In this document: positions 1-7,541 of the stretch, one piece after another
How positions within the stretch are numbered: position 1 is the stretch's first letter
Layout: every line of letters starts with the position of its first letter
Source: Bdellovibrionales bacterium
GTDB taxonomy: Bacteria; Bdellovibrionota; UBA1018
Direction: 5' to 3'
NCBI GenBank assembly: GCA_018968995.1
Contig: JAGWZD010000013.1
Span: forward strand, 1-17,007
DNA: 17,007 bases
Program-made: the position numbers and the translations under genes
The notes under the pieces: generated by a model
The model's database searches: none
The model's input: only the letters and a program-made list of their open reading frames with translations
Told to the model about the DNA's origin: nothing

Positions 1-212
1 ATTTCAATCACGTCGATGAGGCCGTATCTTCGGTCATCGAACTTCAGCATTAGCTCCGATGGTACAAATCTACGTGGAAGTTTTGTGCTGCCTCCCTGTG
101 AAGTATTTTGGGGACTTCCTGTGTTTCCATTTCCAGTTTCAGAGTGTTGATTGAGTGAACAACCGGCTACTAAAAGTGCCATGAACGTGATTCCAAAAAA
201 GCTATTTCTCAT
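1..212 (-). CDS. Lipoprotein, 5' part only (possible TraV/VirB7-position protein)
   Basis: The ATG at 212 opens a frame that stays open to the left edge (70 complete codons). It begins MRNSFFGITFMALLVAGCS, a short basic n-region, a hydrophobic core and a lipobox LVAGC with the lipidated cysteine at residue 18. A Ser/Thr/Gly/Asn-rich linker follows, typical after a lipidated cysteine, and then more structured sequence. GGGAG lies 5 nt before this ATG; another in-frame ATG at 224 is possible but has poorer spacing. It starts 14 nt after the TraB/VirB10 gene. In F-type clusters the VirB7-like lipoprotein TraV follows TraB, so it may hold the outer-membrane core ring. That role rests on position alone, since the visible part has no diagnostic motif. 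Confidence 0.75.
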   Translation of the reverse strand, partial: MRNSFFGITFMALLVAGCSLNQHSETGNGNTGSPQNTSQGGSTKLPRRFVPSELMLKFDDRRYGLIDVIE

Positions 213-226
213 ACTTTCTCCCATAC

Positions 227-1126
227 CTAATTCACCTCCGTTGGCTCATCCTGAACAATGATCTGAACTGTTTGATAACCATCAACGCTTGTATACTCAG
301 GGGCCTGCCGAGACTGCTCTGCAAACCGATCCGCAGATTTTGAGAGAGCCGTTACAACTCCCGCCTTTGCGCTATTCTGTAACGAAGGCTCCTGGCTGTA
401 GGTTCCAAATGCGTTCTGACTACGGTTGATCGTGGCATCTAGGAATCCTGCGGCTGTTGCTGAAGCAAGTTCCGCGACAAAGAATTTTCCAGCCTGCGAA
501 TGGTATTCACCCTCAAGACCGATTGTGCCAGCCTTTGAAAGACCCGAAGCCCGGACGTTGTAAATCTTGCCTGCGGTTGTACGAACTTTGGTGAAGGTAA
601 GAAGAACTCTCTTAAGCTCTCTATCAAGTGTTGCTTCACCGACAAAGAATCCACCCTTTAGGGTTCCAGAAGTCACCATCGCTCGAATTGGTGTTGGAAC
701 ACTCGGAGAAGCCTTAATCTCTTGATCGACTACGGCTCGAAAAATATCTCCAGTACGTACACCGCCTAGGCGAACGGACGCATTCTGGGGAACATAAACA
801 ACCCGATCTGAGGCTTTGACGTTTGAACGATCAATTCCACGGTGATAAGTCGGTAGATTGCTCGTTTCGTAAAGCGGAGCTGACCTTGTAATTTTGATCG
901 AATCAATCTTCGCAAAAGATTTTTTCTTGGTTTTTACTTCCTTTTTGTCTTCGCTCTTTGCCTCTAATTGAAGACTTCTCCGTTCGATCCGTCCTTGAAT
1001 GTCAAAAATGCCTAGAGGCTGATCCGTAATTTCGTAAGATGTTCCAAGACTTTTCCCACGAGGAGGAGTACCTGCTAGAGTTTCTGGGCTGAGCGCAATC
1101 GCCATCACTAAAATCAGGAGAGTCAT
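227..1126 (-). CDS. traB: TraB/VirB10-family core-complex protein, secreted form without a long anchor
   Basis: 299 residues. The C-terminal half (about 115-235) has the TraB/VirB10/TrbI pattern: an IRAMVTSG strand, GGFFVGEA, a strand ending in a conserved LTF, then GTIGLEGEYHSQAGKFF and an alanine-rich helix ending AAGFLDA. In known systems this domain builds the ring spanning periplasm and outer membrane. The N terminus is odd. VirB10/TraB proteins normally have a cytoplasmic tail, a roughly 20-residue inner-membrane helix and a proline-rich stretch. Here only 12 hydrophobic residues precede a probable signal-peptidase site near LAG (residues 17-19). AGGAGG lies 6 nt before the ATG and an in-frame stop lies a little upstream, so the short N terminus is real. 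It overlaps the TraK-like gene by ATGA. Length is 299 against about 475 for F TraB. Confidence 0.82.
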   Translation of the reverse strand: MTLLILVMAIALSPETLAGTPPRGKSLGTSYEITDQPLGIFDIQGRIERRSLQLEAKSEDKKEVKTKKKSFAKIDSIKITRSAPLYETSNLPTYHRGIDRSNVKASDRVVYVPQNASVRLGGVRTGDIFRAVVDQEIKASPSVPTPIRAMVTSGTLKGGFFVGEATLDRELKRVLLTFTKVRTTAGKIYNVRASGLSKAGTIGLEGEYHSQAGKFFVAELASATAAGFLDATINRSQNAFGTYSQEPSLQNSAKAGVVTALSKSADRFAEQSRQAPEYTSVDGYQTVQIIVQDEPTEVN

Positions 1127-1581
1127 GGGCTGCCTCCTTTTGATTTTGTTAGCTTCTGATCGGAGCTCTCAATTAGTTCAGCACCCTGACTTTCGATTGC
1201 AGCACCGCCATAGCTACCTAAAACTTCGATCGTATCCTGATGAACTTCTTTGGACGGTACGATGTCGAAAACATACTTCTTCGCATTTGAGCGAATAATT
1301 AAGTTAGTCGGCTTCGCAAAATTGTCTTTCAAAACAAGAGTTACTTCATTCTCGGGTTTTTCAGGCCGGTAATATTGAACTGCATCTGGATTCCCAAGCC
1401 TAATTCCCGTAACTGCCGTTGGGATTTCAACTAGAGTTGCCATTCCAGGAACCATATAAATGGTGTGGACTTTTCCAAGATCCAAAATTTGACCTGATAT
1501 CCGTCTTGGCAAATGAACTTCTCCAGCAAAGCAAGAGAGCGAGAGTCCGATCAGTAGCAAGCTAAATCGTCTGTTCATCAT
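1123..1581 (-). CDS. traK: TraK/VirB9-family protein, N-terminal domain only
   Basis: 152 residues. A signal peptide (1-19, cleavage near CFAG) precedes the beta-rich VirB9/TraK/TrbG N-terminal domain. Visible features are the VPGMATLVEIP strand, GNPDAV, a TLVLKD strand, the family signature KPTNLIIRS and a final KKYVFDI strand. Known homologues are about 240-300 residues and carry a second C-terminal beta domain that contacts VirB7/TraV at the outer membrane; this protein ends in a low-complexity Ser/Lys tail instead. The reading frame closes cleanly with ATGA coupling to the next gene, so it looks like a naturally short form and not a broken gene. GGGAGG lies 9 nt before the first of two adjacent ATGs. 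The gene overlaps the TraE-like gene by 20 nt. Confidence 0.75.
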   Translation of the reverse strand: MMNRRFSLLLIGLSLSCFAGEVHLPRRISGQILDLGKVHTIYMVPGMATLVEIPTAVTGIRLGNPDAVQYYRPEKPENEVTLVLKDNFAKPTNLIIRSNAKKYVFDIVPSKEVHQDTIEVLGSYGGAAIESQGAELIESSDQKLTKSKGGSP

Positions 1582-2116
1582 AGGTAATGACCTCCCAAGG
1601 ATATGGTTTGGATGATCTTCTTGGAGATGCTTTAAGTTCGACTGAAACTCGAAGTTTCAGTGATGCTTTTTTCAGACGGTTTGTAATGGCAAGTTCGAGA
1701 TCCGCTTCATAGTGCGTTTCATCGATCTCTCGAATATCTGTAATTCTTGCTTTCTGGGTAAGGGGTTCAGTTTTCAGTCTACTGGAGATCGAAATAAACT
1801 CCGCTCGCTTGCGCTCCCAAAGTTCCGAATTCATGAACTCGCCAACTTCTGAAATTCTGTCATCGAAGTTGGTCTCATCGTAACTGTAGAGATAAATCAG
1901 AAACCGCTTAAGTAGGTTCTCCTTCTCTGCTTTCAGAATCGAATCGCCATAGCTTCCAACAATCCTGGTTCCATATGGATCAATTCCGATTACAAGCGGC
2001 CTCGGATCAAGCTTCAAAAGCAAAACAGTGGTCAGGATTCCGTAGGCGACGAGACTTAGGATTGTAAGGCGCTTCATCCCCGTATAGACACTTGCTTTAG
2101 TAAGATTCTTAATCAT
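1562..2116 (-). CDS. traE: TraE/VirB8-like bitopic inner-membrane protein
   Basis: 184 residues, close to F TraE (188). There is a short basic N terminus, one membrane helix at about 17-36 (LTILSLVAYGILTTVLLLKL), then a periplasmic domain with alternating helices and strands. The domain ends in strands of the NTF2-like VirB8/TraE type: RITDIREID, HYEADLELAITNR and KLRVSVELK. In type IV secretion this protein is an assembly factor linking the inner-membrane complex to the periplasmic core. It sits just before the VirB9- and VirB10-like genes, matching the E-K-B order of F-type clusters, and its ATG overlaps the previous stop by ATGA. The assignment rests on topology, length and position; overall similarity looks weak. 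Confidence 0.72.
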   Translation of the reverse strand: MIKNLTKASVYTGMKRLTILSLVAYGILTTVLLLKLDPRPLVIGIDPYGTRIVGSYGDSILKAEKENLLKRFLIYLYSYDETNFDDRISEVGEFMNSELWERKRAEFISISSRLKTEPLTQKARITDIREIDETHYEADLELAITNRLKKASLKLRVSVELKASPRRSSKPYPWEVITYDEQTI

Positions 2117-3804
2117 TGTTTCTTTTTCCCTCTGTCATTTTGAATCGGCTGCGCTTTTAGACCACGCATGAAAGTCGCTAAATGGCTTGAGCGGGAGTTT
2201 GGCTTCTCGGTCGAATTCAGAATCAAAGCTCGATTCTTATTCGACATCCCCTTATGGAGCTCCCCGTACCGCAGAGGCTCTTTATCAGCAGTAGCAGCAT
2301 TTGATTTTCTGCTTTTGATTTGGTTCATGGCATATCCTTGAACACTGCCCACCATCCTGCCCACCGAGGGAAGACCGTTTTTTCCAAATAGACTTGCTGA
2401 TGGCTTTTCAGACAACATTCCGTCTTTTGCTGATCTTCGCTCTTGATTCGCTCCAACCATGCTTTGAATTGCTTTGGCAAATGGCTGGCTAAACGATGTG
2501 GCGCCGTCTTTAATCGCTTTAGATAGACTTTGGCCCGACATGAGCTTGATCCCCACGATGGGAGAAAATAATTGAATCAAAGATAAGAAGACGGAATAGA
2601 GCGACTCAGCAAATGTCTTTTGATTTTGATCCCAAGAGAGCTGCGCAGCTAACCCAACAAGATTCCAAAAAATCGGCCAAAGGCAAATGGTAATAAAACT
2701 ACCAATGAAGATGGGCCATGCGATCGCGAAATTGAGCATTTGGCTAGAAAAGACAATTATTGGGAATAGCATCACCATGAAACTGATTCCGAAGGTCATG
2801 ATGAAATCGATGATGGAAAAAGCCGTGTAGCGGATCCATTCAAAGAGCCAAGCTAAGAATAATTTTGTAGAGGTGCTCGCTTCTTTTAAACCCGGAAGGG
2901 CAAGTTCTTTTGGCTGAATGCTTTCAAGTCTTGTATCGCCAATCTTGGCTGCAAGAAATTCGGTATAATGCAAAATTGCCCGAACGAGGTCCGGGTAAAC
3001 CATAAGAAGTAAGAAGCAAAGAATCGTGTCCTTTAGTAGATCGCCGTATCTAGCGACGCCAAAAAATCCCATCTGGTAGAAAACAACACGCATCAGAAAT
3101 ACCACTAGAACGAGACTAATGAGTGCGGATCTCAGTCGATTAGCTACAGCGATCGAGTTTTCAACTACACGCTCAGTTTTAGGAAAAGACAGAACGCCAC
3201 TTCTTCCAAAAGTCTTTGCTCCTTTTTCCTTTAATTCCGTTTTCAGGCCTTCAATCTGCTTTTTCTTTTCAACTAGGTCTCTGAGGTCACGCTTTGTAGC
3301 TTGGAGATTTGCCTCATTCTGAAGTCGAATGATTCTGTATGTTGCTGCTAATTGCTCTTTTTGCAGTTGTGCCGATTCGACTTCGGCTAGTTTTGCTTTC
3401 TGATCGAGCTTCATGACAAGCTTAAAGGCACGCTTTCCGGCTCGTACAGCACGTGTCACCGCACGCAACGTCGTAGATAGCTTTTTTAGCTCATTCGGGT
3501 CTTGGTGTCCGAGACTGTCGATTTCTTCAAGCGTATAGCCTGCTTCTTCGGCCAAACTTTGGATTTCTCTTACCTCATCGATAATTTTCTGACCGTCCTC
3601 ACTAATTTGCGCATCCGAATCAATCTCAGAATAGAGTTCGTTGAACGCATCGGCTGAACTGGCAACCTCGCCAGCAACTTCACTGGCTGCGCTCACGCCA
3701 TTTGCGACGGCTCCGCCCACAGCAGCGATTGTAAATGGATCAAAGGAATACGCCTTTGTAGCCATTAGAGCGAAGATGATGACAGGACTCAGAGCTAGTC
3801 TCAC
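2113..3804 (-). CDS. VirB6/TrbL-like polytopic membrane protein with signal peptide and coiled coil
   Basis: 563 residues, starting at a GTG that overlaps the VirB4 stop as GTGA. Order of parts: a signal peptide (1-20, ending KAYS-F); a small-residue segment (25-55); an acidic stretch; a long charged helical region (about 110-195, Lys/Glu/Gln-rich, likely coiled coil); then about five membrane helices near 226-245, 257-276, 328-352, 358-386 and 400-420; and a basic, Ser-rich, probably cytoplasmic tail of about 140 residues. VirB6/TrbL proteins form the polytopic inner-membrane platform, and the position between VirB4 and VirB8 fits. The exported N-terminal coiled coil is not a standard VirB6 feature. 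F TraG and extended VirB6 proteins carry extra domains, so it may be a diverged relative of those. Family is inferred from topology and context. Confidence 0.65.
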   Translation of the reverse strand: MRLALSPVIIFALMATKAYSFDPFTIAAVGGAVANGVSAASEVAGEVASSADAFNELYSEIDSDAQISEDGQKIIDEVREIQSLAEEAGYTLEEIDSLGHQDPNELKKLSTTLRAVTRAVRAGKRAFKLVMKLDQKAKLAEVESAQLQKEQLAATYRIIRLQNEANLQATKRDLRDLVEKKKQIEGLKTELKEKGAKTFGRSGVLSFPKTERVVENSIAVANRLRSALISLVLVVFLMRVVFYQMGFFGVARYGDLLKDTILCFLLLMVYPDLVRAILHYTEFLAAKIGDTRLESIQPKELALPGLKEASTSTKLFLAWLFEWIRYTAFSIIDFIMTFGISFMVMLFPIIVFSSQMLNFAIAWPIFIGSFITICLWPIFWNLVGLAAQLSWDQNQKTFAESLYSVFLSLIQLFSPIVGIKLMSGQSLSKAIKDGATSFSQPFAKAIQSMVGANQERRSAKDGMLSEKPSASLFGKNGLPSVGRMVGSVQGYAMNQIKSRKSNAATADKEPLRYGELHKGMSNKNRALILNSTEKPNSRSSHLATFMRGLKAQPIQNDRGKKKQ

Positions 3805-5978
3805 TCAGCTCCTTTCAAAGTCATCACCGTGATGAGTTGGTTTTCGGTGAGCCATGGAGCCGCAAGTCTTAAACTTTCCAATTGATCGACTTCTTGTCGG
3901 CTAGAAGTTGCAGTCCAATAATCTTTGGGCGTTAGGTAGAGTCTACAAAGCCTCGTTCCAGTATCGTCTTGGAGAATGAACTGGCGGAACTCTTTCCCTC
4001 GATATGGGTGGGTCTTCAAGATAGAAAGCTCACGATCTCCAAGATTGAAAATATCCCGGTAGACTGATTCCTTTGATTCGCTCTCGAAAAACACACGAAC
4101 GGGAGAATTGATGATGATTCCGCGGTCTTCTCCATCCGGTGTTTTAAGAATGAAACTTTCGATATCTTGGCCTTTCAAAACTGTGGCATGCCCAAATTTT
4201 CTCGAGTTCGCTGTAGTCAGAAGAAAAAACGCAGCGTTTCTTTGAATGAAAAACTTTGTCTCATCCACATCGAAAACCAGTCTTGAACCAAGCACTCTTT
4301 GTTCTGGAGTCGAGAGGGAGATCATTCTTAAGTTTACGGCTGCAATCACTGCCGCCATCACTCCAGAAGCATAGTCTGAGTTTGCGGCAGAATTGATTCC
4401 TTCGAAGTTGTAGTAAATGTAACGGTTATCGGGCTTCTTAACCCCTGGATGAATAGCGTTCTCGAAAACTCCGCCCTTGGCCCATCTCTCAAGAATGTTC
4501 TGTCTTGGAAGGTTCTTTGTCGTTGTGATGAAGTCTGAAAGCGATCGGGTCGATTTTCGTTCTTTAAAATAGGATCGGATTCCTTTCTCAAAATCAGCTC
4601 GGATACTTTTTGAAACGAAGGTTTCGCCTTCTTCCAAGGCAAGAGTACAAACCAGCTCAACCATGACGGTTAGTTCTTCGTTTGAGATCTCTCCAGCCTT
4701 CGAGGAAAAGAACGGATCAATTCCGCTTGGGCGATCCAAATGAAATCCGACTTCAACTCCGTGGTTTAGAGCGCACTCCCTGCGATAGCTTCCTCCCACA
4801 TCCACTTTGATTACGTGGATATTGGGATCGGTAAGCAGACTTTGCGAAAGCGCATTTCCAAAGACGCTTTTTCCAGAACCCGTTTTTCCTGTAATCAGCG
4901 TATTGAAAGCGAGATACTGCGGATTAAAAACGGTAAAGCTATGAGCCGAACCGTCTTGCCTATGCACGAGGCAAGACGTTAAATCGGTCTTACGGAGTGT
5001 TTTGGCCTCTCCGAAAGTTGTAACCGGAAGATAGAACTGAATCGTTGGATCAACTTCTTTTTGGCTAACATGCATCCGACCGCCTGGTCGAGTGGCGATA
5101 TAAGTACGAGCAGCTCCGAAGGTCTCAATATAAGGCGTTCCAATACTTCGAAGAGCCTTCTGCGCTTGAAGCATGTCTGCCCGGAGAGATTTTTCATCCC
5201 AACGTTTCAGAACGAGGCACCATTCAAACTCGTAAAGCCTGACTCCATTTAAGGAAACATCCTTTAAAACTTGCTCTGTAGCAGCGAGTTTATCCTGCGA
5301 GGTTGCATCAATAAAAAAGTGATCTCTGTTCAGTTTCGAGCGGAGAAGAATGTCCGTTTTGACCGACGGAGTCTTTTTGATTGCGCAAGAGATCTCAAAT
5401 GGGGTCGGAATACTATCCTGGACTTGAGCAAGTGTTTCCCAGCTGATTGCATCGGTTCCCAATGACTGAATTCGGATTACGCCAATGACCCCAGTACCAA
5501 CGTCGATGACGTCTTTTGTCTGAATTTCAGCAAATGGGTGTGCGAACTCATCCTCAATTTCAGAGTGGCTGAAAAATCGGCCACCTATCTGCTCAACAGA
5601 CCTTAGCGGAAGATGTTCAAGCGTCAGGTTCTTTTTTTTAAGCCTTTTAAAAAAACCTTCTTGTTCCCACTCGAAACTTAGCGTGAGGCTCTTTTCAATA
5701 AATCCAATTTCGGCAATAGACGAACTCCGTGCCGATTTACCGTCTACGATCTGATTGGACTCGGATACCTTCAGATTCCATCGGCTAAGAACGTCATCAG
5801 GTAGAACCCGGAGAATTTCCGCAAGCTGTGAGTAAGAAGAGTCACGCTCCCTTGACTCAAGATCCACAAGTGGAATATGCGCCATGACTCCCTGAACTCC
5901 GTCAACCGTGTGAAAGACTTCAAAGGAATCTAATCTCTCAGTATGCGATAACTCTGGAAGGCCAAGTCCTAGTGTCAT
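3801..5978 (-). CDS. traC: TraC/VirB4-family conjugation ATPase
   Basis: 725 residues from ATG 5978. This ATG overlaps the TraL stop by ATGA and has AGAGGG 8 nt upstream. The frame is open 30 codons further (to 6068), but that would overlap TraL by 94 nt. VirB4/TraC ATPases power pilus assembly and transfer from the inner-membrane face. The Walker A motif GKTGSGKS is at about 364-371 and is preceded by the typical FNTLITG strand. A Walker B-like LVFDVDE is at about 567-573, where the family usually has VIDE(A/G)W. The end reads RLYLTPKDYWTATSS, like the family's C-terminal LxPxxYW-TS segment. An N-terminal domain of about 350 residues matches the VirB4 N-domain in size. It lies directly after TraL/VirB3, as in many VirB3-VirB4 pairs. 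Confidence 0.9.
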   Translation of the reverse strand: MTLGLGLPELSHTERLDSFEVFHTVDGVQGVMAHIPLVDLESRERDSSYSQLAEILRVLPDDVLSRWNLKVSESNQIVDGKSARSSSIAEIGFIEKSLTLSFEWEQEGFFKRLKKKNLTLEHLPLRSVEQIGGRFFSHSEIEDEFAHPFAEIQTKDVIDVGTGVIGVIRIQSLGTDAISWETLAQVQDSIPTPFEISCAIKKTPSVKTDILLRSKLNRDHFFIDATSQDKLAATEQVLKDVSLNGVRLYEFEWCLVLKRWDEKSLRADMLQAQKALRSIGTPYIETFGAARTYIATRPGGRMHVSQKEVDPTIQFYLPVTTFGEAKTLRKTDLTSCLVHRQDGSAHSFTVFNPQYLAFNTLITGKTGSGKSVFGNALSQSLLTDPNIHVIKVDVGGSYRRECALNHGVEVGFHLDRPSGIDPFFSSKAGEISNEELTVMVELVCTLALEEGETFVSKSIRADFEKGIRSYFKERKSTRSLSDFITTTKNLPRQNILERWAKGGVFENAIHPGVKKPDNRYIYYNFEGINSAANSDYASGVMAAVIAAVNLRMISLSTPEQRVLGSRLVFDVDETKFFIQRNAAFFLLTTANSRKFGHATVLKGQDIESFILKTPDGEDRGIIINSPVRVFFESESKESVYRDIFNLGDRELSILKTHPYRGKEFRQFILQDDTGTRLCRLYLTPKDYWTATSSRQEVDQLESLRLAAPWLTENQLITVMTLKGAE

Positions 5979-6232
5979 ACAATTCGCCCTCTGGTAAATG
6001 TATGGATGAGAAAGTCTCTGATGACCTTTCGACGGTATTTTATTCGAATGGGGATCAGTAAAAGCCAAAAGAGCACAGGAATCAAAAATCCTAGGGGTGC
6101 AAATTTGGTATTTTCAAATACCCTCGAAGCAAGAACGAACGCCAAAACACCGCATCCAAAATCAAAAATAGTAAGACCAAGAATGAAGCGGTTGTCATTT
6201 AGGTGTCTCGATGGAACTCTCTCTCCGAACAT
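5975..6232 (-). CDS. traL: TraL/VirB3-family inner-membrane protein
   Basis: 85 residues. The N terminus VPSRHLNDNRFILGLTIFD has the family pattern of a basic amphipathic start, a conserved Asn-rich turn and entry into the first membrane helix. Two hydrophobic segments (about 19-38 and 45-62) are followed by a basic, cytoplasmic RIKYRRK stretch. VirB3/TraL is a small inner-membrane partner of VirB4 needed for pilus assembly. It begins 3 nt after the pilin-like gene, with GGGAG inside the pilin's 3' end, and overlaps VirB4 by ATGA. The pilin-L order is the same as F traA-traL. Confidence 0.82.
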   Translation of the reverse strand: MFGERVPSRHLNDNRFILGLTIFDFGCGVLAFVLASRVFENTKFAPLGFLIPVLFWLLLIPIRIKYRRKVIRDFLIHTFTRGRIV

Positions 6233-6235
6233 TTC

Positions 6236-6523
6236 TTACATGCTCCCGAAGATCTGGGTCATGAGTGAAGTAAAAAGAGGCGCACCGAAGGCGCATCCAG
6301 CCCCAACGAATCCAGCGACCATGACGCCTTTTCCGAATTGTCCGGCTCCAGGAATTTGCATGATTGCACCTCCGCTAATGATTCCCATCACAGAGAGCGC
6401 TTGGCCCACGTTCTTTACGATGTTTGTGGCGGAGTTAGATGCCGAGACGAGGTCTCGCGCTTCAGCGCTCCAAGCGATAAAGAAAGCTCCGATCAAAAAT
6501 GGAACATACTTCAGATTTTTCAT
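6236..6523 (-). CDS. VirB2/TraA-like pilin precursor
   Basis: 95 residues. A signal peptide (cleavage after AEA, about residue 22) leaves a mature chain of about 73 residues, the size of VirB2 and TraA pilins. The mature part has a short polar N-terminal helix and two Gly/Ala-rich membrane helices, about 40-55 (LSVMGIISGGAIM) and 64-88 (GKGVMVAGFVGAGCAFGAP), with a short Gly/Pro loop (PGAGQFGKG) between. This helical hairpin with a small basic loop is the conjugative-pilin fold. It lies immediately before TraL/VirB3. One cysteine sits inside the second helix. Alternatives such as a small membrane channel cannot be ruled out, but the position makes pilin by far the best call. Confidence 0.8.
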   Translation of the reverse strand: MKNLKYVPFLIGAFFIAWSAEARDLVSASNSATNIVKNVGQALSVMGIISGGAIMQIPGAGQFGKGVMVAGFVGAGCAFGAPLFTSLMTQIFGSM

Positions 6524-7065
6524 TGTCTTTTTTCTCCTTCTTTTTGGTTAACGCTAGATTCAGATACAACAGCCCCTGGAGGCTGAAACTGTGGCGGCTC
6601 GATCTTTAGGATCTTGTCTTGATGAACGAGTACGTTTTCTCCTTGAGATATCCATTGATTGGTTCGGTAGAGGCTCCATTTTCCGGGACGAACAAGAGAC
6701 CGGTACTCGGTTGGAAGCTCTCGTCCAAGAGCACTCTCTGAATCGTAGATGAGCTGCTGATCGGATGATGTTTCCCCACGGAAAATCGCAAGTTCACTTT
6801 CAGCAACGATCAGCTTTCGCTCAAACTCCTGAGACCGAGCTTGCTCATCAAAAAGGAATAGTCCCGCGACTGCGGTTCCCGCCGCAGTGGCACCTCCCCA
6901 AACAGCAGCATGAGCCATTGGGTTTTCATCTTTTGGCGCCATGTTTGCCGCGATCGTGCCGGCAATAAGACCTGCCCCGACCGCAGTCACGATAGTTTTC
7001 GTCCGGTTCGACATCGTCGCGCAGCCCGAATTCAGAATCATAAGAGCGATGAGAAGATTTCTCAT
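6520..7065 (-). CDS. Small lipoprotein with two glycine-rich hydrophobic helices
   Basis: 181 residues, not assigned to a family. A short signal sequence ends SGC with cysteine at residue 15; the -3 residue is Asn, which is atypical for a lipobox, so lipidation is likely but not certain. Two Gly/Ala-rich hydrophobic stretches follow (about 25-43 and 52-72), glycine-zipper-like in appearance. Then comes a charged helical segment (75-95) and a polar domain with aromatic residues (about 125-150), ending in a Pro/Gln/Ser/Lys tail. It overlaps the pilin gene by ATGA and the gene before it by ATGA. It could be a VirB7/TraV-like outer-membrane component or a pore-lining accessory protein; I infer only that it belongs to the envelope part of the apparatus. 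Confidence 0.7.
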   Translation of the reverse strand: MRNLLIALMILNSGCATMSNRTKTIVTAVGAGLIAGTIAANMAPKDENPMAHAAVWGGATAAGTAVAGLFLFDEQARSQEFERKLIVAESELAIFRGETSSDQQLIYDSESALGRELPTEYRSLVRPGKWSLYRTNQWISQGENVLVHQDKILKIEPPQFQPPGAVVSESSVNQKEGEKRQ

Positions 7066-7541
7066 AGATGCGCCCTCCGATAGATTTCGTCTCGATATGG
7101 ACTTCTACTTTCCTGGTCCGGAAGAAAACTTAGCCAAAGAGAGGTTCCTCCAGGCATCTGAATGGGCCTGCAATAGAGAGAGCAATTGGAAACCAATCCC
7201 TTCTTCCTCAACCACTCAGGACTAAGCCATGAACTTCGCGCTTCAAAACCATTCCACGCGATTCGTCCAATCAACTCACAAAAATTGCCGGTCGAATCCT
7301 CCGCTAAAAGGGCATCCTCTGTGACAAGGATCTGATTAGTGTGGTTTGTGGGCTTGCAATCCACATGCGTCATCGAGAAAGCACCGATCCGGTCTTGATC
7401 TCCGAACTGACTGATGCTGACTTTATTCTTCGCTTCTTTCGAAACTTGTACTTGGGCAGACTGTGAATCAGCTGACTTTCCAAGAAGGAAAAGGACTGAA
7501 GACACCCACGAGACTCCTTTTAAAAGCATGACCCTGTTCAT
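7062..7541 (-). CDS. Secreted protein of unknown function with four cysteines
   Basis: 159 residues. A hydrophobic signal peptide (1 to about 26) is followed by a chain containing exactly four cysteines (HVDCKP, GNFCEL, SNCSLYC), suggesting two disulphides in the periplasm or outside the cell. No domain is recognised. It is coupled by ATGA overlaps to the 888-residue lipoprotein upstream and the small lipoprotein downstream, so it is made in fixed register with them. It may be an accessory subunit of the surface-exposed cysteine-rich proteins, but only context supports that. Confidence 0.75.
   Translation of the reverse strand: MNRVMLLKGVSWVSSVLFLLGKSADSQSAQVQVSKEAKNKVSISQFGDQDRIGAFSMTHVDCKPTNHTNQILVTEDALLAEDSTGNFCELIGRIAWNGFEARSSWLSPEWLRKKGLVSNCSLYCRPIQMPGGTSLWLSFLPDQESRSPYRDEIYRRAHL

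Noticed and set aside
1510..1581. Lipobox reading of LSLSC in the TraK-like signal peptide
   Set aside because: The -3 residue is serine and a normal signal-peptidase I site (CFAG) follows, so ordinary secretion is more likely.
5979..6068. Extra 30 residues at the N terminus of the VirB4/TraC protein
   Set aside because: They would overlap the TraL-like gene by 94 nt; the ATG at 5978 overlaps its stop by ATGA and has a good ribosome site.
6006..6551. 181-codon open frame on the plus strand
   Set aside because: It is antisense to the TraL-like and pilin-like genes, has no ribosome site, and its product looks like random Pro/Lys/Arg-rich sequence.
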